From Azolla caroliniana (taxonomy: Eukaryota > Polypodiophyta), in contig JBHGNT010000011.1 of assembly GCA_043228905.1 (NCBI GenBank), positions 16,182,001 through 16,246,000 of the forward strand: a stretch of DNA of 64,000 nt, in the 5' to 3' direction. Positions 1 to 12,150 of this stretch are shown in pieces. A program made the translations under genes and the position numbers. The notes under the pieces are model-generated. The model was not told the DNA's origin, searched no databases, and saw only the letters and a program-made list of their open reading frames with translations. The stretch's first letter is position 1. Every line of letters starts with the position of its first letter.

Positions 1-1921
1 TGAAGACTTCTTTTCCTAGATTGACATTGCCCCACTTTTGGCATGCTCCCAATAGACTATGCCATAAGACAGCACCAGGATGAAAAGGCATATTTCCAAT
101 GAATACTAATGCCCTGTCAATATGCCCTCCTCGGCCAAGCAGGTCCACCATACAGTTGAGGTGCTCGAGAGTTGGAACAATATTACAGACTTTGCTCATG
201 AATTCAAGGTAGTGATGCCCTTCATCTATATGGCCTGTGTAACTACATGCATTGAGAATAGCGCCGAAGGTGACCACATTTGGTCGTATATTTTCTTTAA
301 TCATTCTGTCGACCATTTGAATTGCTTGTTCACTCTCTCCAAGTTGGGCATACCCTGCGATCAATGCATTCCAGGAGACTGCACTTCTCACTTGAAGCTT
401 GTCAAACACTTCTTGTGCTTTAGTAACCAAGCCAGACCTGGCATACATGTCAATTAAGCTACTTCCAATGATGATATCTTTCTCTAACCTCTTTTCTACA
501 ATCTCAGCATGTATTTCCTCGCTCTTCGCTATACATCCTATACTCCCACAGGCTTTCGCACAGCATACATATGTGACTATATCAGGAGAAACACCGTCAC
601 CATGCATTTGGTGAAAACATTCAAGGCATTTCAAGTGATTCCCTTGTTTGGAATAGGCCATGATTAGAGAAGTCCAAGAAACCACATCGCGAGTCAGAAG
701 ACACCCAAATACTTGGTGTGCCTCGGTAACATAGCCAGCCTTACCATACATATCCACCAATACATTTCCAAGAAAAGTATCACTTTCAAGTCCTTTCCAG
801 CAGATTTCAGTGTGTATGTCCTGCCCCTCTTTGATGGCTCCTACGATGCCTCCATATGCTTTTAAGCTGAAAGCAAATGTTAAAACATCTGGAGGGACGA
901 CTCCATATCGCATTTGTTTGAAACATCGAAGGGCATCCACAACATACCCGTGTTCAAGATATCCTCCAATGATGGCATTCCATGAGATTATGGTTCGGAC
1001 TTGAATATTTCTGAACACTTGAATAGCTTCTGGAAGCAAGTTGCACTTCACATACACATCTACCAATGTATTTGCAACCATAGTGTCAGTTTCCATCCCT
1101 TTCTTCATCACCTGCACATGTAATTCTTGGGCCTGTTCTGTGGCAGCTAGGCCTCCACATGCTTTCAAGATGCACACAAACATAGCAGCATCTTCACAGA
1201 TGCCTTCTCCTTGCATTTGTTTGAAGCCATCGACTGCCTCTTCAAAATGCCCTTTTTCACTATATCCTACAATCAATGCAGTCCACAAGACATGATTTCG
1301 TGTCGGAATGGTATCAAACACATCCTGTGCCTGAGAAAGGCAGCCACATTTGGCATACGCATGAACAAGACTGCTACCAACCACAAGATGGGATTCCAAT
1401 CCTTTCTTGGTGATGTCCGCATGCAGCTCTTGAGCTTTGGCTGATCCTCCGGATCCTTCCATCATGCCACAAGCCTTGAGGACACAAACATATGTGACAT
1501 GATCAGGTGAGACACCGTCTCTCTGCATGCCAGATAAGCAATGGAATGCTTCCTCACTACACCCACTTTCAGTGTAGGCTGCTATCAATGCAGTCCAGGA
1601 GACAACATTGCGGAGGGTCACGGAGAGGCCATTGAAGACTTCGCGTGCTTTGGAAACGGAACCACACTTGGAATACATATCCACAAGAGCAGATGCAAGG
1701 AACACATCATCCGACTCCAACAATGATCCTTTCCTACAGATGTAACAATGTATCTCACTGCCTCTCGCCAAGTCTTTCAGCTGAGCACACGACTTCAAGA
1801 GTGCAGCGAACGTAAAGGGATCCATAATATCCTTCTCTGATTGCAGCATCTTTCCATAGAGTGAAAGGGCACGCTGGGGCTGCTCCCTCAGCTTGGTGAT
1901 GCCTCCACCTGTGACTATCAT
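1..1921 (-). CDS. PLS-class pentatricopeptide repeat (PPR) protein, C-terminal part cut by the window edge
   Basis: The minus strand is open from 1921 to position 1, about 640 codons, and runs off the left edge. Translation gives back-to-back PPR motifs with typical phrases: DMYSKCGSVSKAREVF, VVSWTALIAAYTESG, TYVCVLKACG, DMYARSGLVTKAQEVF and SAVSWNALIAGYAQLG. They alternate in the P, L and S pattern of organelle RNA-editing factors. Near the edge comes an E-like stretch (MVDLLGRGGHIDRAL, then LLGACQKWGNVNLGK). Such proteins act in plastids or mitochondria, bind RNA one motif per base and recruit C-to-U editing. The rest of the E domain and any DYW deaminase lie outside the window, so editing activity cannot be judged. 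The first ATG in this frame is at 1921, but it sits inside what looks like motif sequence and an acceptor site lies just upstream, so the true start is probably in an earlier exon. No transit peptide is visible. No frame breaks were seen. Confidence 0.9.
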   Translation of the reverse strand, partial: MIVTGGGITKLREQPQRALSLYGKMLQSEKDIMDPFTFAALLKSCAQLKDLARGSEIHCYICRKGSLLESDDVFLASALVDMYSKCGSVSKAREVFNGLSVTLRNVVSWTALIAAYTESGCSEEAFHCLSGMQRDGVSPDHVTYVCVLKACGMMEGSGGSAKAQELHADITKKGLESHLVVGSSLVHAYAKCGCLSQAQDVFDTIPTRNHVLWTALIVGYSEKGHFEEAVDGFKQMQGEGICEDAAMFVCILKACGGLAATEQAQELHVQVMKKGMETDTMVANTLVDVYVKCNLLPEAIQVFRNIQVRTIISWNAIIGGYLEHGYVVDALRCFKQMRYGVVPPDVLTFAFSLKAYGGIVGAIKEGQDIHTEICWKGLESDTFLGNVLVDMYGKAGYVTEAHQVFGCLLTRDVVSWTSLIMAYSKQGNHLKCLECFHQMHGDGVSPDIVTYVCCAKACGSIGCIAKSEEIHAEIVEKRLEKDIIIGSSLIDMYARSGLVTKAQEVFDKLQVRSAVSWNALIAGYAQLGESEQAIQMVDRMIKENIRPNVVTFGAILNACSYTGHIDEGHHYLEFMSKVCNIVPTLEHLNCMVDLLGRGGHIDRALVFIGNMPFHPGAVLWHSLLGACQKWGNVNLGKEVF

Positions 1922-1933
1922 AAAGAGAGGGAT

Positions 1934-1985
1934 CTTCTGGTCATAGAGAGACAGAGGCAGAGGCAGAGGCAGAGAATATTACAAG
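1934..1985 (-). other. Probable 3' splice site (acceptor) of the PPR gene
   Basis: On the minus strand a pyrimidine-rich run (CTCTGC repeats) ends in CAG at 1939-1937 and is followed by AAG ATC CCT CTC TTT in frame with the PPR ORF. The same frame has a TAA about 55 bases upstream and no ATG in between. This fits an acceptor joining an upstream leader exon better than initiation at 1921. The upstream exon was not found. Confidence 0.45.
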
Positions 1986-4900
1986 TTACAACAGACAGAG
2001 TCCAGACAATGAAGGAAGAAGGAATTTGTAAAGAGGGGTGGGTATTCCAGAAAATAAGAAAAAGGGTATTCTGATGATATTAAGGAAAAGTATTGCATGG
2101 GGACCAAATTCTAAAGCCTACAGAATTCATCGGTCATTTGATGTATGATGAACAATGGTAAATGATATGCTCGAAGCAAGGGCAAATGTTTGACTCACAT
2201 TGAGTTGCGGATATTGACAACATGGTCTGCATCGATTGGAGTTTCACATGAACCATATAGAAGATGACTACTCTAGAAGTCTACCTACTTGCTGAAGAGA
2301 ATTGGCCAGCCACAACCGGTTAATATGTGTGCGTATGCGGGTGTAAAGCTCGAGAATGATGGTGCACAAACAAATAGAAAACAAGAGTACCAAAACACAA
2401 TATGTTTACGTGGAAAACCGGAAATGGGAAAAACCACGGGAGCCCACAGACTCCGAACTATCTCACTATCAATAAGAGGAATACAATAAGAACCTACAAG
2501 GCACTAACCTTGAGTTCTTCTTTGTCTAAGCAGACAGCTATAGAGAAGTTACTCACTCTCACTCTCTTACACTAAGTTAGTTACAGAAGACACAACACAC
2601 TATAACTTTTCAACTAACTCATAATGATTCCACACATTATTATAAAACCTTTTATGTTAAAGGATTGTACTTAGGTTTCCACATTGATGGAAGTTTATCA
2701 AATGCTAATGAAGAATGGATGCAAAAATTATCTCCTTTTATATAATTGGCGTTGGAGGGCTCGCACTAGGCTAGTCTATCCAATTGGCATTTCAACTTAT
2801 TTAGTAACAAGCTATCAAATCCATCGTTAGACTTGAAGAACTAAAACTAGTAATCATGTATGTGTGTGTGGTTAGGTTTGTTGACTATTATGAATTTCAG
2901 GGCTACTCCACGAGCCTCAACAACAAATTCGTGTACTTGAATGTCAATTTCCCAAAAACCTATTGTTCATGCTTGTTCTTGCATTCTTCTGTAAGCTTTG
3001 CTTTTGTTTTGCAAATGATGACCTTCTTGTGTGGTTCAATGAGTTTTATTAAGCATGGTTGTTGATAATGGGCATCAAAGGTGTCGTCACCATAATGTCA
3101 TTGCAAAACTTGTCATTTACTTATTAGCTTGTTATAAATTTATACTGAAGACGCCAAGAATATTGATAAGAATGTCTACGATAGATTGGTTTGAGAAAAA
3201 CATTGGTGTATACATGCTTCGATACATTTCGGGAATAGAGTTTTTTTATATGACACCAATAACATTATCACCCTATATATGTCCATATTTGTATTTTCTT
3301 TCATGCAATCCTTTTGATATTTCCAATTGACCATATATACTTTTGATCTAAGGACCTATAACATGCGGGACTATATGGTGGTTTTGGAGTCTTTGGCCTT
3401 GGGACAATATAAAAGGGACTAACTACCCTCTTCATTACAACATTTGGAGATGTTGTCAAGACTCTATTGGTGAGGCTAAACTATCTTCTTTAGATCCATT
3501 ATTCAACTACCAAGGTTTAACATGAGGTAATATTGTATATCAATGGTATTTTTAAGTTTGTCTCACGTCCTTTGCACAAGGGAGTCAAACTTCAGTGTGG
3601 TTAAGCACACTTACTCCATTATTTTCCTTAATATCTTATTTTATTGCTGATCATTAGTTTGACCCGTAGTATCCATGCCTTAAGCAAACAACATTATCAT
3701 GCAAAGAGCATATCACTCTAGAAAACTTGAGAAGGAAATTCATAGATTTTGTTATCGCCCTCGAAGGTCAAATACAACTTATGGGACCGAAAGAGAAACT
3801 TTTTTACATTGTATGTGTGGATTTGAGTATCCACTTTTGGTCTCAAGAATTTTATCAATGAATAGTGCAACCAAGACTGGCCATTATGTTTGTTAGAGGA
3901 GTGCATGTAATGAGTGGACCAAATTCAACAATGCGCGGAAGGCAACCCAAATATGATCAAATGGAGTGCTTTGCATCAAAGTGCGTTACTTTGACTCCCA
4001 AACCTATTCAAGGCAAAAAATGCAAGGGGAGGCGAGGGCGTTCAACTACCACAAGCCAATAATGTTGACCCAACCTTCTTAGTTTAATGCATGCTAGAAC
4101 ATCAAATTCCACTAGTAAATAAAATTTAATATGCACGCCATTTGAACATTGCGAGTTAATAAATTGAATGACGAGGTTTTGGTGTGATGGTAAAATATGA
4201 TGTTGGGGTCTTAGAAGATAGTATGATATATTCCGGAGAGACATATTGAGCCCTTCTAACTCAATAACAAGTTTGAATAAACATGTTGAAACATCATGTA
4301 AAGGAATTCTGACAAATAAAATGGGTGTCAATGTTGTGCTAATAAGCATCCACACAAATGTGAAAAGGCAAAGTCCTATCAAATGATTAAAGAACTTATT
4401 GGAAAAGCTATCTAGTAATGATTTGCATTGGGAGTATTTCAAATGCGTGCTTCTTGTTGCTCTCATTTGGTCTGCGTAGTTCGAAAGAGAATTCCTCGCC
4501 CTCTTCTCACCAACATTGGTGTGAAGATTCAGAAATTTCTCTTTGAGGGCATGAAAATAGCAACATATATGTTGTTGTGAAGAAATGTGCTTGCTTAGGC
4601 TATAAAAACCTACATACATACATGTTCATTTATTTATTTACATTCAAACAACTTAATATTTAAAATATAATGCTACTTGCATGACATAGTGTAATTTGTC
4701 AATGCTCGAATCACAACAAGTTTGTTGTTTCATTGCCCATGCATGGACTTCTGCAAACTCATCATGCATATGATATGTGCCTCTTTAGTCATTGAAGATA
4801 ATATATTTAATAAAAGTAATATGCATGATCAGAGTATTTTATCATATTCGAACTTGTCACCTACCAATAATTACATGTGACCCAAATTTCTCTATCTGAG

Positions 4901-5560
4901 GAAGTGCTTCCTTACTTTTCTAAAAGAGCATGTATTTATAGCTCATGATCTTTGGTTGTCAATTCAGAAATAAAGTATAATTATTATCAAACGCTTAAAG
5001 CAAAATCGTGAGAACTAAGTTAAGGGGCTCATTGGGCAATTATAAATTTGGGTTTCCCATCGAATGATATGAAGATCGAGTTTAGTTGAGCGAACGGTAT
5101 CATTTCAGAATTTATGGCTATTTCACACATATACATATATTATTCATATTATCGATGACTTTGGGCAATTCAGTTTGATTCAACGGCAAATGAAGGAAGC
5201 TTAATGAACAAATTTCTACGAAATCAGTTAGTTTATTAGTGATTGGTAATGTGCCCATGTGTGTGCGTGTGCACATTGATAATGTGATAAGAAGTTCAAG
5301 TTTGTTGGTGTGAGATAAGGCCACAAGTGGGATAAATATTGGAAAACGGTTAATATACACATGTTTTCTTTGAGCAATCCAAATTTGATAGCTATTTATG
5401 AAAGTCTGTTAAGAGTAGACATCTTTCTATTCCATTTATTTCACTTTTTTTTACCATGGCTTAAAAAGACCTTCTGTATGCCACACTCCCACACGCACTA
5501 CTGATTTACGACCCCTTCCATTTATTGCCCAATCAATCTCTCATGAGACGATGAGGGGGG
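1986..5560. other. AT-rich spacer, no recognisable gene
   Basis: About 3.6 kb between the PPR gene and the microsatellite-rich leader of the next gene. Stops are frequent in all frames. The only longish open frame (4008-4619, minus, 203 codons) has no recognisable domain. If an upstream PPR exon exists it should lie in the first kilobase, but none could be picked with confidence. Confidence 0.6.
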
Positions 5561-5599
5561 GGGTTCCACGATTGGACGATGTATGCCTACTCGTCAATG

Positions 5600-6079
5600 T
5601 GGCCATCCATCCATCTATCCATCATACGGGTATGGGTGTGGACCTCACATTTTGACCCTAAGGAAGAAGGCAAAATTGTCCATGACTAAAAATTCAAACG
5701 CTCGTAACAACAACAACAACAACAACAATTCCTTCCTTAGCAAGCGATTTGTTTTGTGTGAAAGCGTGAGTTGGGATGGTCGACGAGTAGTAGCATTGGT
5801 GTGTATGTATGCATGTATGGGTTACGATGGCTGGATTACGGAGATCGCATTCTAGAGTGATCGCTACCATATGGACACAATGTGTGTTGCCGAATTGGCA
5901 GACCAACAACCATGGACACGCGATCGAATCCATGAGAGACTATGCAGCACATCCATCCATAGTACGTAAAATTCGTGTTCGTCTAGCATAACATTCGTTT
6001 TCGTACGTTGGGAAAAGAATGCGAATGTTATTCAAACATTCGTGTGTGTGTGTTTTTTTGTTTTTTCCCCTTTTTTTAA

Positions 6080-6110
<31 letters not shown>

Positions 6111-6915
6111 AGGTTTATTTACCTACCTCATAATAAATAGTTATCCAAAAATATGGTATTTACCATTCTTCGATGGTGTTTTCCATACGCGAATGCAAAA
6201 AGTATGATACGTATGTTTTCATACTGTGCAGATCCATCCATCCACCAGTTGTGAAAGGAAGATCTTGTCAATCATGAGGATCATTATGAAGGAAGGTGTG
6301 TGTGTACAGTAGTAGTGTACACACACACACACACACACACACACAGAGACAACAGCCTGCACAGAGAGAGAGATAGAGAGAGAGATGGAAGGAATTGTTT
6401 CCATGGCCATGGCTACTGTGACTCCTGACCCCTGACCTCTGACTCCCCCACCCCTCCCTCAGAAAAGGGAAGTGTGCAGGAGCAGCAGCGATGGGAAGAA
6501 GGAAGGCAGGAGAGGAGGCATTTTGAAAAAGTGGGCATGGTGGAGGTGGAGGTGGAGGTGGAGATGGAGATGGAGATGGGGGTGGGGGACCACAATGATG
6601 GCGATGCGGACGTGGATCCGAGAGAAGGGAGGCCATTGAAGGAAAGCGCAGCTGGATGGATGGATGGATGGATGGAGCCTTTCTTCGACTCCACTGAGCA
6701 GAGAGAGAGACACACACACAGAGAAACAGAGGCACAGAGATGGCTATGGCAGCTCATACCCTCATTCTTCCTGAGCCCTTCTTCTTCTTCTTCTTCTTCT
6801 TCTTCTTCATCATCATCATCATCATCGTACCCCTGAAACCCTATCAGATTAATTCCCTTCCCCTTCCCCATTCTCATCGAATTCCTTCCCTCCTCCTCCT
6901 CCTCCTCCTCCTCTG
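5600..6915. repeat. Cluster of simple-sequence repeats in the 5' region of the 6972 gene
   Basis: The stretch contains imperfect CATC repeats near 5606-5625, an AAC run (5706-5728), an AC run of about 13 units (6319-6345), interrupted GA runs (6363-6386), a GGTGGA/GGAGAT run (6541-6588), GGAT repeats (6653-6677), CTT repeats turning into ATC repeats (6778-6826) and CTC repeats (6890-6914). It ends about 60 bases before the ATG of the next gene, so the CTT and CTC tracts probably lie in its promoter or 5' leader, as is common in plants. Open frames here encode only poly-Ser, poly-Glu or His runs and are not genes. Confidence 0.85.
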
Positions 6916-6971
6916 ATCTGAGCTTTCCGAGCCACTCTTCACTCTTCACTCTCACCTCCCACCTCCCATTG

Positions 6972-9101
6972 ATGGCTGCAGAAGAGAAGCCGCATCCTCG
7001 CCCCCCTACCAGTAGACCGCTTCTCCTTCGGCCTTCTTCTTCTCTCTCTCAGGATCCCCATGACTGTACCTCGACTGCCCATCATGTAGGTCAGCCGTCG
7101 ATGATCAGCCGGCCGGGCCTTGGGACTACTACCGCTCCCAGGAGGTCTCAGCATAAGCTCTCAATTCCTGCCGCACCTAGCGATAAGCTGGTCTGGTTCG
7201 CGCCCGTCTCTTCGCCATTGCTGAGTAGCCCAGCGCGGGATCCAGCTAAGGGGGTGCAGTCTCACGCCCAAATGGGTTCGAAGAAGATGAAGACTAAGAA
7301 GGGAGGAACAACTCCTAGGACGCTTTCCATTTTCTCCAATACTTTACAGCAGCAACAGGGGATGAGAGGGCTCACAGGAGGGGCTCTGGTCGCCATTGAA
7401 TCAGAAGAGCCCACCTCCCCCAAAGTCTCCTGCATGGGCCAAGTGAAGTCCTCATGCAGCATCTCAAAGAGCAAAGATCAGGGTTTCCCGTCAGCTGGGG
7501 GAGACCATGGCTGCTGCAGCGCAATCACAACAAATATATCTAGTGGTAGTAGTATGGCTTCTGGTGGATCGATATATCCATGCGCATCAGGGGCTTCTCC
7601 ATCCTTCGCAAGCCCTGCTGCTCTTCCTCCTCCCTCTTCTGCATCTTCTGCTTCTGCTTCTGCTCCATCATTAACGAAATCATCAGGATATTCAAAATGG
7701 GGTTCCCTGATTTTTGGCAGCTCTCGGAAGGAGTCAAACATCACCAAAGCTGCTGCTCCCTATGAAGCTGCTGCAGCTCATGACTTAGGTGAGGTTTTTT
7801 TTTTCCTCTTTATTTGTCTTTTCCTGTAAAATCGTCACATTCTAATGACATCCAAATTGCTCTGGCCATTTGGTGCATCAGGTGCTAGTATTCAGTGCCA
7901 AGATCATAAACCTCGGAGCATATGGACGATGCCTTTCCGCAGGAATCAGATGCATGTTAAGGTGGGGGCTAGTGCTTCATCATCTCACCAGGATGATGGT
8001 GTTGGTAGAGATATGAAAATGCAAAAGTGTAAGGATACAGTTTTGGAGTCTCACTTTGACAGGGCCCAATGTGCAACAGCACAGCATGGGCCACAAGTGG
8101 ATGGGGATGTTGCAGCTGCTCTTGATGATCAACAGCGTCCCATAATAAACCAGAATGGAGTTGTGAAACACACCAAATCTACATATGACCAGCTGCCATC
8201 TCTCCTACAGTCCGGAACCAGTAGCAATGGACAGAATTTGAAGGTCTCTCTGGAAGTTGTCCCAGAGACATGGTTGCTGAGCGATGGCCAAAGGTTTAGG
8301 GCTGATGGTAGGCATATTCCTGATAAGAAGAATAAGCGTAGTAGCAACGGGGAGCTGCCAGCCAGGCCCATACAGGAGCTTGAAGACTCTCCTGCACCAC
8401 TCATCCAAACTTTATCATCAGATGTCATGTCTGTAGATAATAGTGCACCTTTAGATGGTAGTGCCGTCAAGCAATCAAACAAAGGTGCTAATACTGCTTC
8501 TTTACAGGATAGTTTCAACAAGGAAACTGATGCAGGGGTCACCTTCCCCATTGTGCATTCTTTGGAACTGGAAGGAAGTCAACCCAATGTGGTTCCCATG
8601 TGTCCCGGTACAGATAATGGATGTAATGGAAATGATGCTTATGTCGGAGTTGAGAGAACTCAAATGAATCACGCCGAGAAGCAAAGATGTGCACTGCATA
8701 TACCATCTGATTTGAAAAGAAGCCAGTCTAAATCCAGGAGAGCTGGATTGGCCACCGAAGACAGCTTGAATGAAAGAAATAATCCGTGCTCTGCTGATTA
8801 CAGTGGGTGCAAGCCCAAAACCCACATTTCTCCTTCAAGTTCGTTTAACACACTTATTCTGGTGGGCTATAATCTGAATGACGATATGGGATTAGATGAT
8901 TGTGAGAAGGTGTTGAAAGGGGCTTTCGGAGTCAGCAGGCTGTCATTGGATGGAACAAGCCAATTGTTACGACTACTGAAAGAAGGCGAGGTGGAGTTTA
9001 TTCGATCACGCTCTGCCACGTCACATGGCCGCAGGGCACTTATCCGCCTGCAGAGATGCAATTCAGAGCCATCCAAGAACAGTCAAAAGAATGGATACTA
9101 G
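6972..9101 (+). CDS. Unrecognised plant protein, 678 aa, two exons, Ser-rich
   Basis: Exon 1 is 6972-7788, the intron 7789-7881 (93 bases, GTGAGG...CAG) and exon 2 7882-9101. The junction splits a glycine codon (G|GT) and joins two long open frames. The ATG at 6972 is the first in frame after the repeat-rich leader. Residues 1-272 are low in complexity (Ser, Pro, Ala) with short islands such as GTTPRTLSIFSNTL and SKWGSLIFGSSRKE. The middle is hydrophilic. The last ~90 residues look ordered: FNTLILVGYNLNDDMGLDD, an amphipathic stretch and a basic tail (SHGRRALIRLQRC). I see no signal peptide, membrane segment or catalytic motif. The family is not recognised. Two long compatible frames with clean splice sites make it a convincing gene; a nuclear or scaffold protein would fit the composition, but that is a guess. 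Confidence 0.75.
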
Positions 9102-10043
9102 GCTCATGAAACCTCTAGTAGTATATGCATGTAGCATAATGTGACATTTGAGAAGGCAGTAGGATGGCAGCCAGAAACCAAGTTTTCTGTGGGACATTTC
9201 TGATCCTGATTTTGTTGATAATACTCCACTTGTCTCTTTGGAGGGTTTGGTTGGAAAATTCCAGGTTGTTCTGACATGTATAAAGCTACTGCTTAGTCTT
9301 ATATCAGCACTTCTTTAAGTGTGGACTCATCATGAAAACTAGATATGCATTGAGTAATACAGTTTTCCTGATGTGGGAACATTGTGACTCTTGAGTACTT
9401 AATAAGCAATTGGCAAAGGCTTTTGATATTTCCAGAGATCCAGTCTCGCGAGTTAACTCGATAAATGTCTCATTTTCATAATGGCACCTACTCTGTATGG
9501 CAACAATGTGAATTCAGCTGAAGGAATCATCATATCAGCTCACACCTCAACTACACTACGTTTACAACATCAGTGGTTTTTATGAAGACCATGGTCTTCT
9601 ACAGATCATATATGCTTTAAGAAGGTTGTAATCAGTTTGTGAACCTAAAATGGAAAATAATGGAGAAGGTGGTAAAAGTGGTCAGAATAAATGAGTGCAG
9701 AAGAACCTGCTGCCCTCTACTCCTGACACTTGTGTTCCCACGAGAAAGACAATGGTTCATGGAAGCAAGAACACATAAGTGGGTCCCTGAGTGCTCATCC
9801 AGAATGCATGGACATGCCCTGTCGACCAGGGCATTGCACATTTTGGCACAGAGGGATGTCTAACTGACTCATGGTATTGTTTCGACTACATATATACTCA
9901 TGTCTTACTGACTCATGGTAACCACAGGCAAATAACAAACTGAGTCCTAAGGATGGGTGAGATGCTACTATTGGCAAATACTGCCTATGAAATAGTACCT
10001 GGAAAGTTGTATATGAACACATTGATTTATAGACATGGAAATA
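9102..10043. other. Probable 3' UTR of the 6972 gene followed by spacer
   Basis: AT-rich sequence without supported coding potential. The first few hundred bases probably include the 3' untranslated region of the upstream gene. Short open frames near 9640-9860 occur on both strands and show no domain. Confidence 0.5.
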
Positions 10044-10382
10044 CTTAGTGGGAGAATGTGTCAACTACTCAGTGAAGTGTGCTTAGTGGAGATAGTGTTC
10101 AGACTTAATGCAATAGATGGGTAACTAGAGTTAGCACCCTAATGTATTATGTGAACCTTAGAGCCTGCAGGGTCCATGGTTATTTCTTCACTAAGTTTTA
10201 TTTGTATTTGCTTGCATCGGAGGCCGTGGCCATGAGTATTATCAATCTCATTGTATTAATTGTCTGTTGTAATTGCACGCTCGTGCCCTATTGATAATAA
10301 AATCTGTCTTTTCAATTGTCTCTTTGTGTTCTTGAATTGTATATATTATTAAGCACAAAACTTTAATTGTTATCAAAGCTAT
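10044..10382 (+). mobile_element. LTR-like fragment of a Ty1/copia-type retrotransposon
   Basis: A purine-rich tract like the copia polypurine tract (TTAGTGGGAGAATG, 10045-10058) is followed by a candidate LTR starting TGTCAAC (10057 or 10059). It has an A/T-rich body with AATAAAA at about 10298 and ends ...AAGCACA (10357). Eight bases further lies TTGTTATCAAAGCT (about 10367-10380), resembling the TGGTATCA-type primer binding site for initiator tRNA-Met. A polypurine tract on one side and a primer site on the other is unusual for a single LTR. No gag or pol was found beside it. The call rests on short motifs. Confidence 0.4.
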
Positions 10383-12150
10383 AGAGGTTTGCACTTCAGA
10401 CCAAATGTTTTGAAGGGCATTGAAAGAAACATTGGCTTTTGGGTAGCTAATTGAGCCTAGGCATGCTAAATGGAAGGAGCTGGTTGTGGAATATGAGGGA
10501 TTTCAGCAGTGTCTTCAGCAAGTTAGGTAGGTGGAAAAATATCTATGAAGACTCAAAACAGGTGAAGAATCAATGCCCAAAGGTGAAGAACTACACCAAT
10601 TCTCCAGTAAAATAAGGGGTGAAACAGGTGCAATAATCCCGTCCTTAAACCAACGCTCTCACCTTGCACTCGACATTAAACCTAATTAAGAAAAGTCTTC
10701 AATGGACCACACAAGGCGTTACTTTTGATTTATAGGGTTAATCACAATTATAATTCCTAAAAACGTATAAGCTTATTGGAGAGGGGGGGGGGAGAGCTTT
10801 GACGTAAAAAATGCCAAGTGAAGAAAGCCCTAGAAAATTATGTTTACATACACTTTTACATATTGAAAGCTTTTAGTCCTAGGACCCAATGCCCATAGGG
10901 AGGAGGCTAATGCATTCGGTGATCATGCATTAGCCTTTATAAGGTGGAAAACTACATGTAACTTGTAATTTTAGAGTGGTTGCCTTTAGATGTCTAGTTC
11001 ATTAAAGGAAGTCCTTAGCTAATGAATGCACATGTTTCTGTCTTTTCGTCTCATCATGACTTGGATAATGGTCATATGTCAAAAGCTTATAAAATGCAAT
11101 TGTTTGTGACGTTGAACTCTCCCTCTTCTCATAATCAAAGTATCATATTCTGTGTCTTCCTTTCCTTTATGTGTCTCTTTCTTTCCTATCTTTCCTTTGT
11201 TATGTTCTCCCATTGGTGGGGTAGAGCAGGTTGTGGCTCCGGTTTTTAGCCAAAAGTGGTGTGCTGGAGTGACAAGGTTGGTATGTTGCCATCGCCATTA
11301 TTTTCTTGTTCCCCATCACAATTATTGTCAAATTACCTTTGCTTTCAAACCATGTTGATTTTTTTTTTCCAAAACAAAATATCCTTCCATTAGTTTTCAA
11401 AAAACCTAGTACAAACTACAAAATAGATGGAAAAGAAGAGAAAAAAGGACTATCCCAATGGCTAGCCAACATCTAATTTGATTTCAGTATGACTACCCGT
11501 TCTCCTATGTTGCCACCTGCTTTCAACATACCAGAAAATGTCATCATAATAATTAGAGACCTTGCACATGCATTCAAGGATAGAGTTGTATCGCATCCCC
11601 ATTCTTATCCTACTCAATATATCCCAATAACATGGCAAGCCATTGTACCACATCTCCTCGAATCATGTGAGATAAATGGAGACCTTCAACTTGCCTTCAT
11701 TATAAAAGAATTTGCAAGTCTTCTTCTAAAGGAGTCATTCAATCTGGTCATATGAACACCTTTTCTTGGATCATTTTAATATCCTTCTATTTGCTTCAAC
11801 CCCAGGTTGCTTTTATTTCAAGCTACCATTTCTATATCATCATCCAGTAACATTTCATCTTTGAAAAGTGTATTAACCTTGGTAGTAACGACAAATCCAC
11901 CAAGTTTACACTCATCATATCGAATGCAATGCAAACATGGCTTGTATAGTTGTCACTGAAAATAGGAATTTTTGGGTTACATTGACTGAAATGTGTGAGA
12001 ATGACTTGATACACTCTAGAAGATTTTGCAACTTGTATTGTTTCTTTTGTTGTACTATGATTTTTCATGATCACTCCAACATGCATGCTATCATCAAAAG
12101 TTGCGCCATGTATTAAAACCGTAGGTCCAATCGAAGCTTCAACCATTGCT
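10383..12150. other. AT-rich spacer
   Basis: No coding potential that I can support. A minus-strand frame at 11832-12170 continues from the PPR-like pseudogene downstream but carries no clear PPR motif. Homopolymer tracts are present, for example G runs near 10782-10792. Confidence 0.5.

Noticed and set aside
4008-4619. 203-codon open frame on the minus strand
   Set aside because: No domain, composition typical of AT-rich noncoding DNA, overlapping frames on the other strand, and no splice partners. Not called as a gene.
6268-6955. Several overlapping ORFs (poly-Glu, His, Ser, Pro) on both strands
   Set aside because: They are translations of microsatellites in the leader of the 6972 gene.
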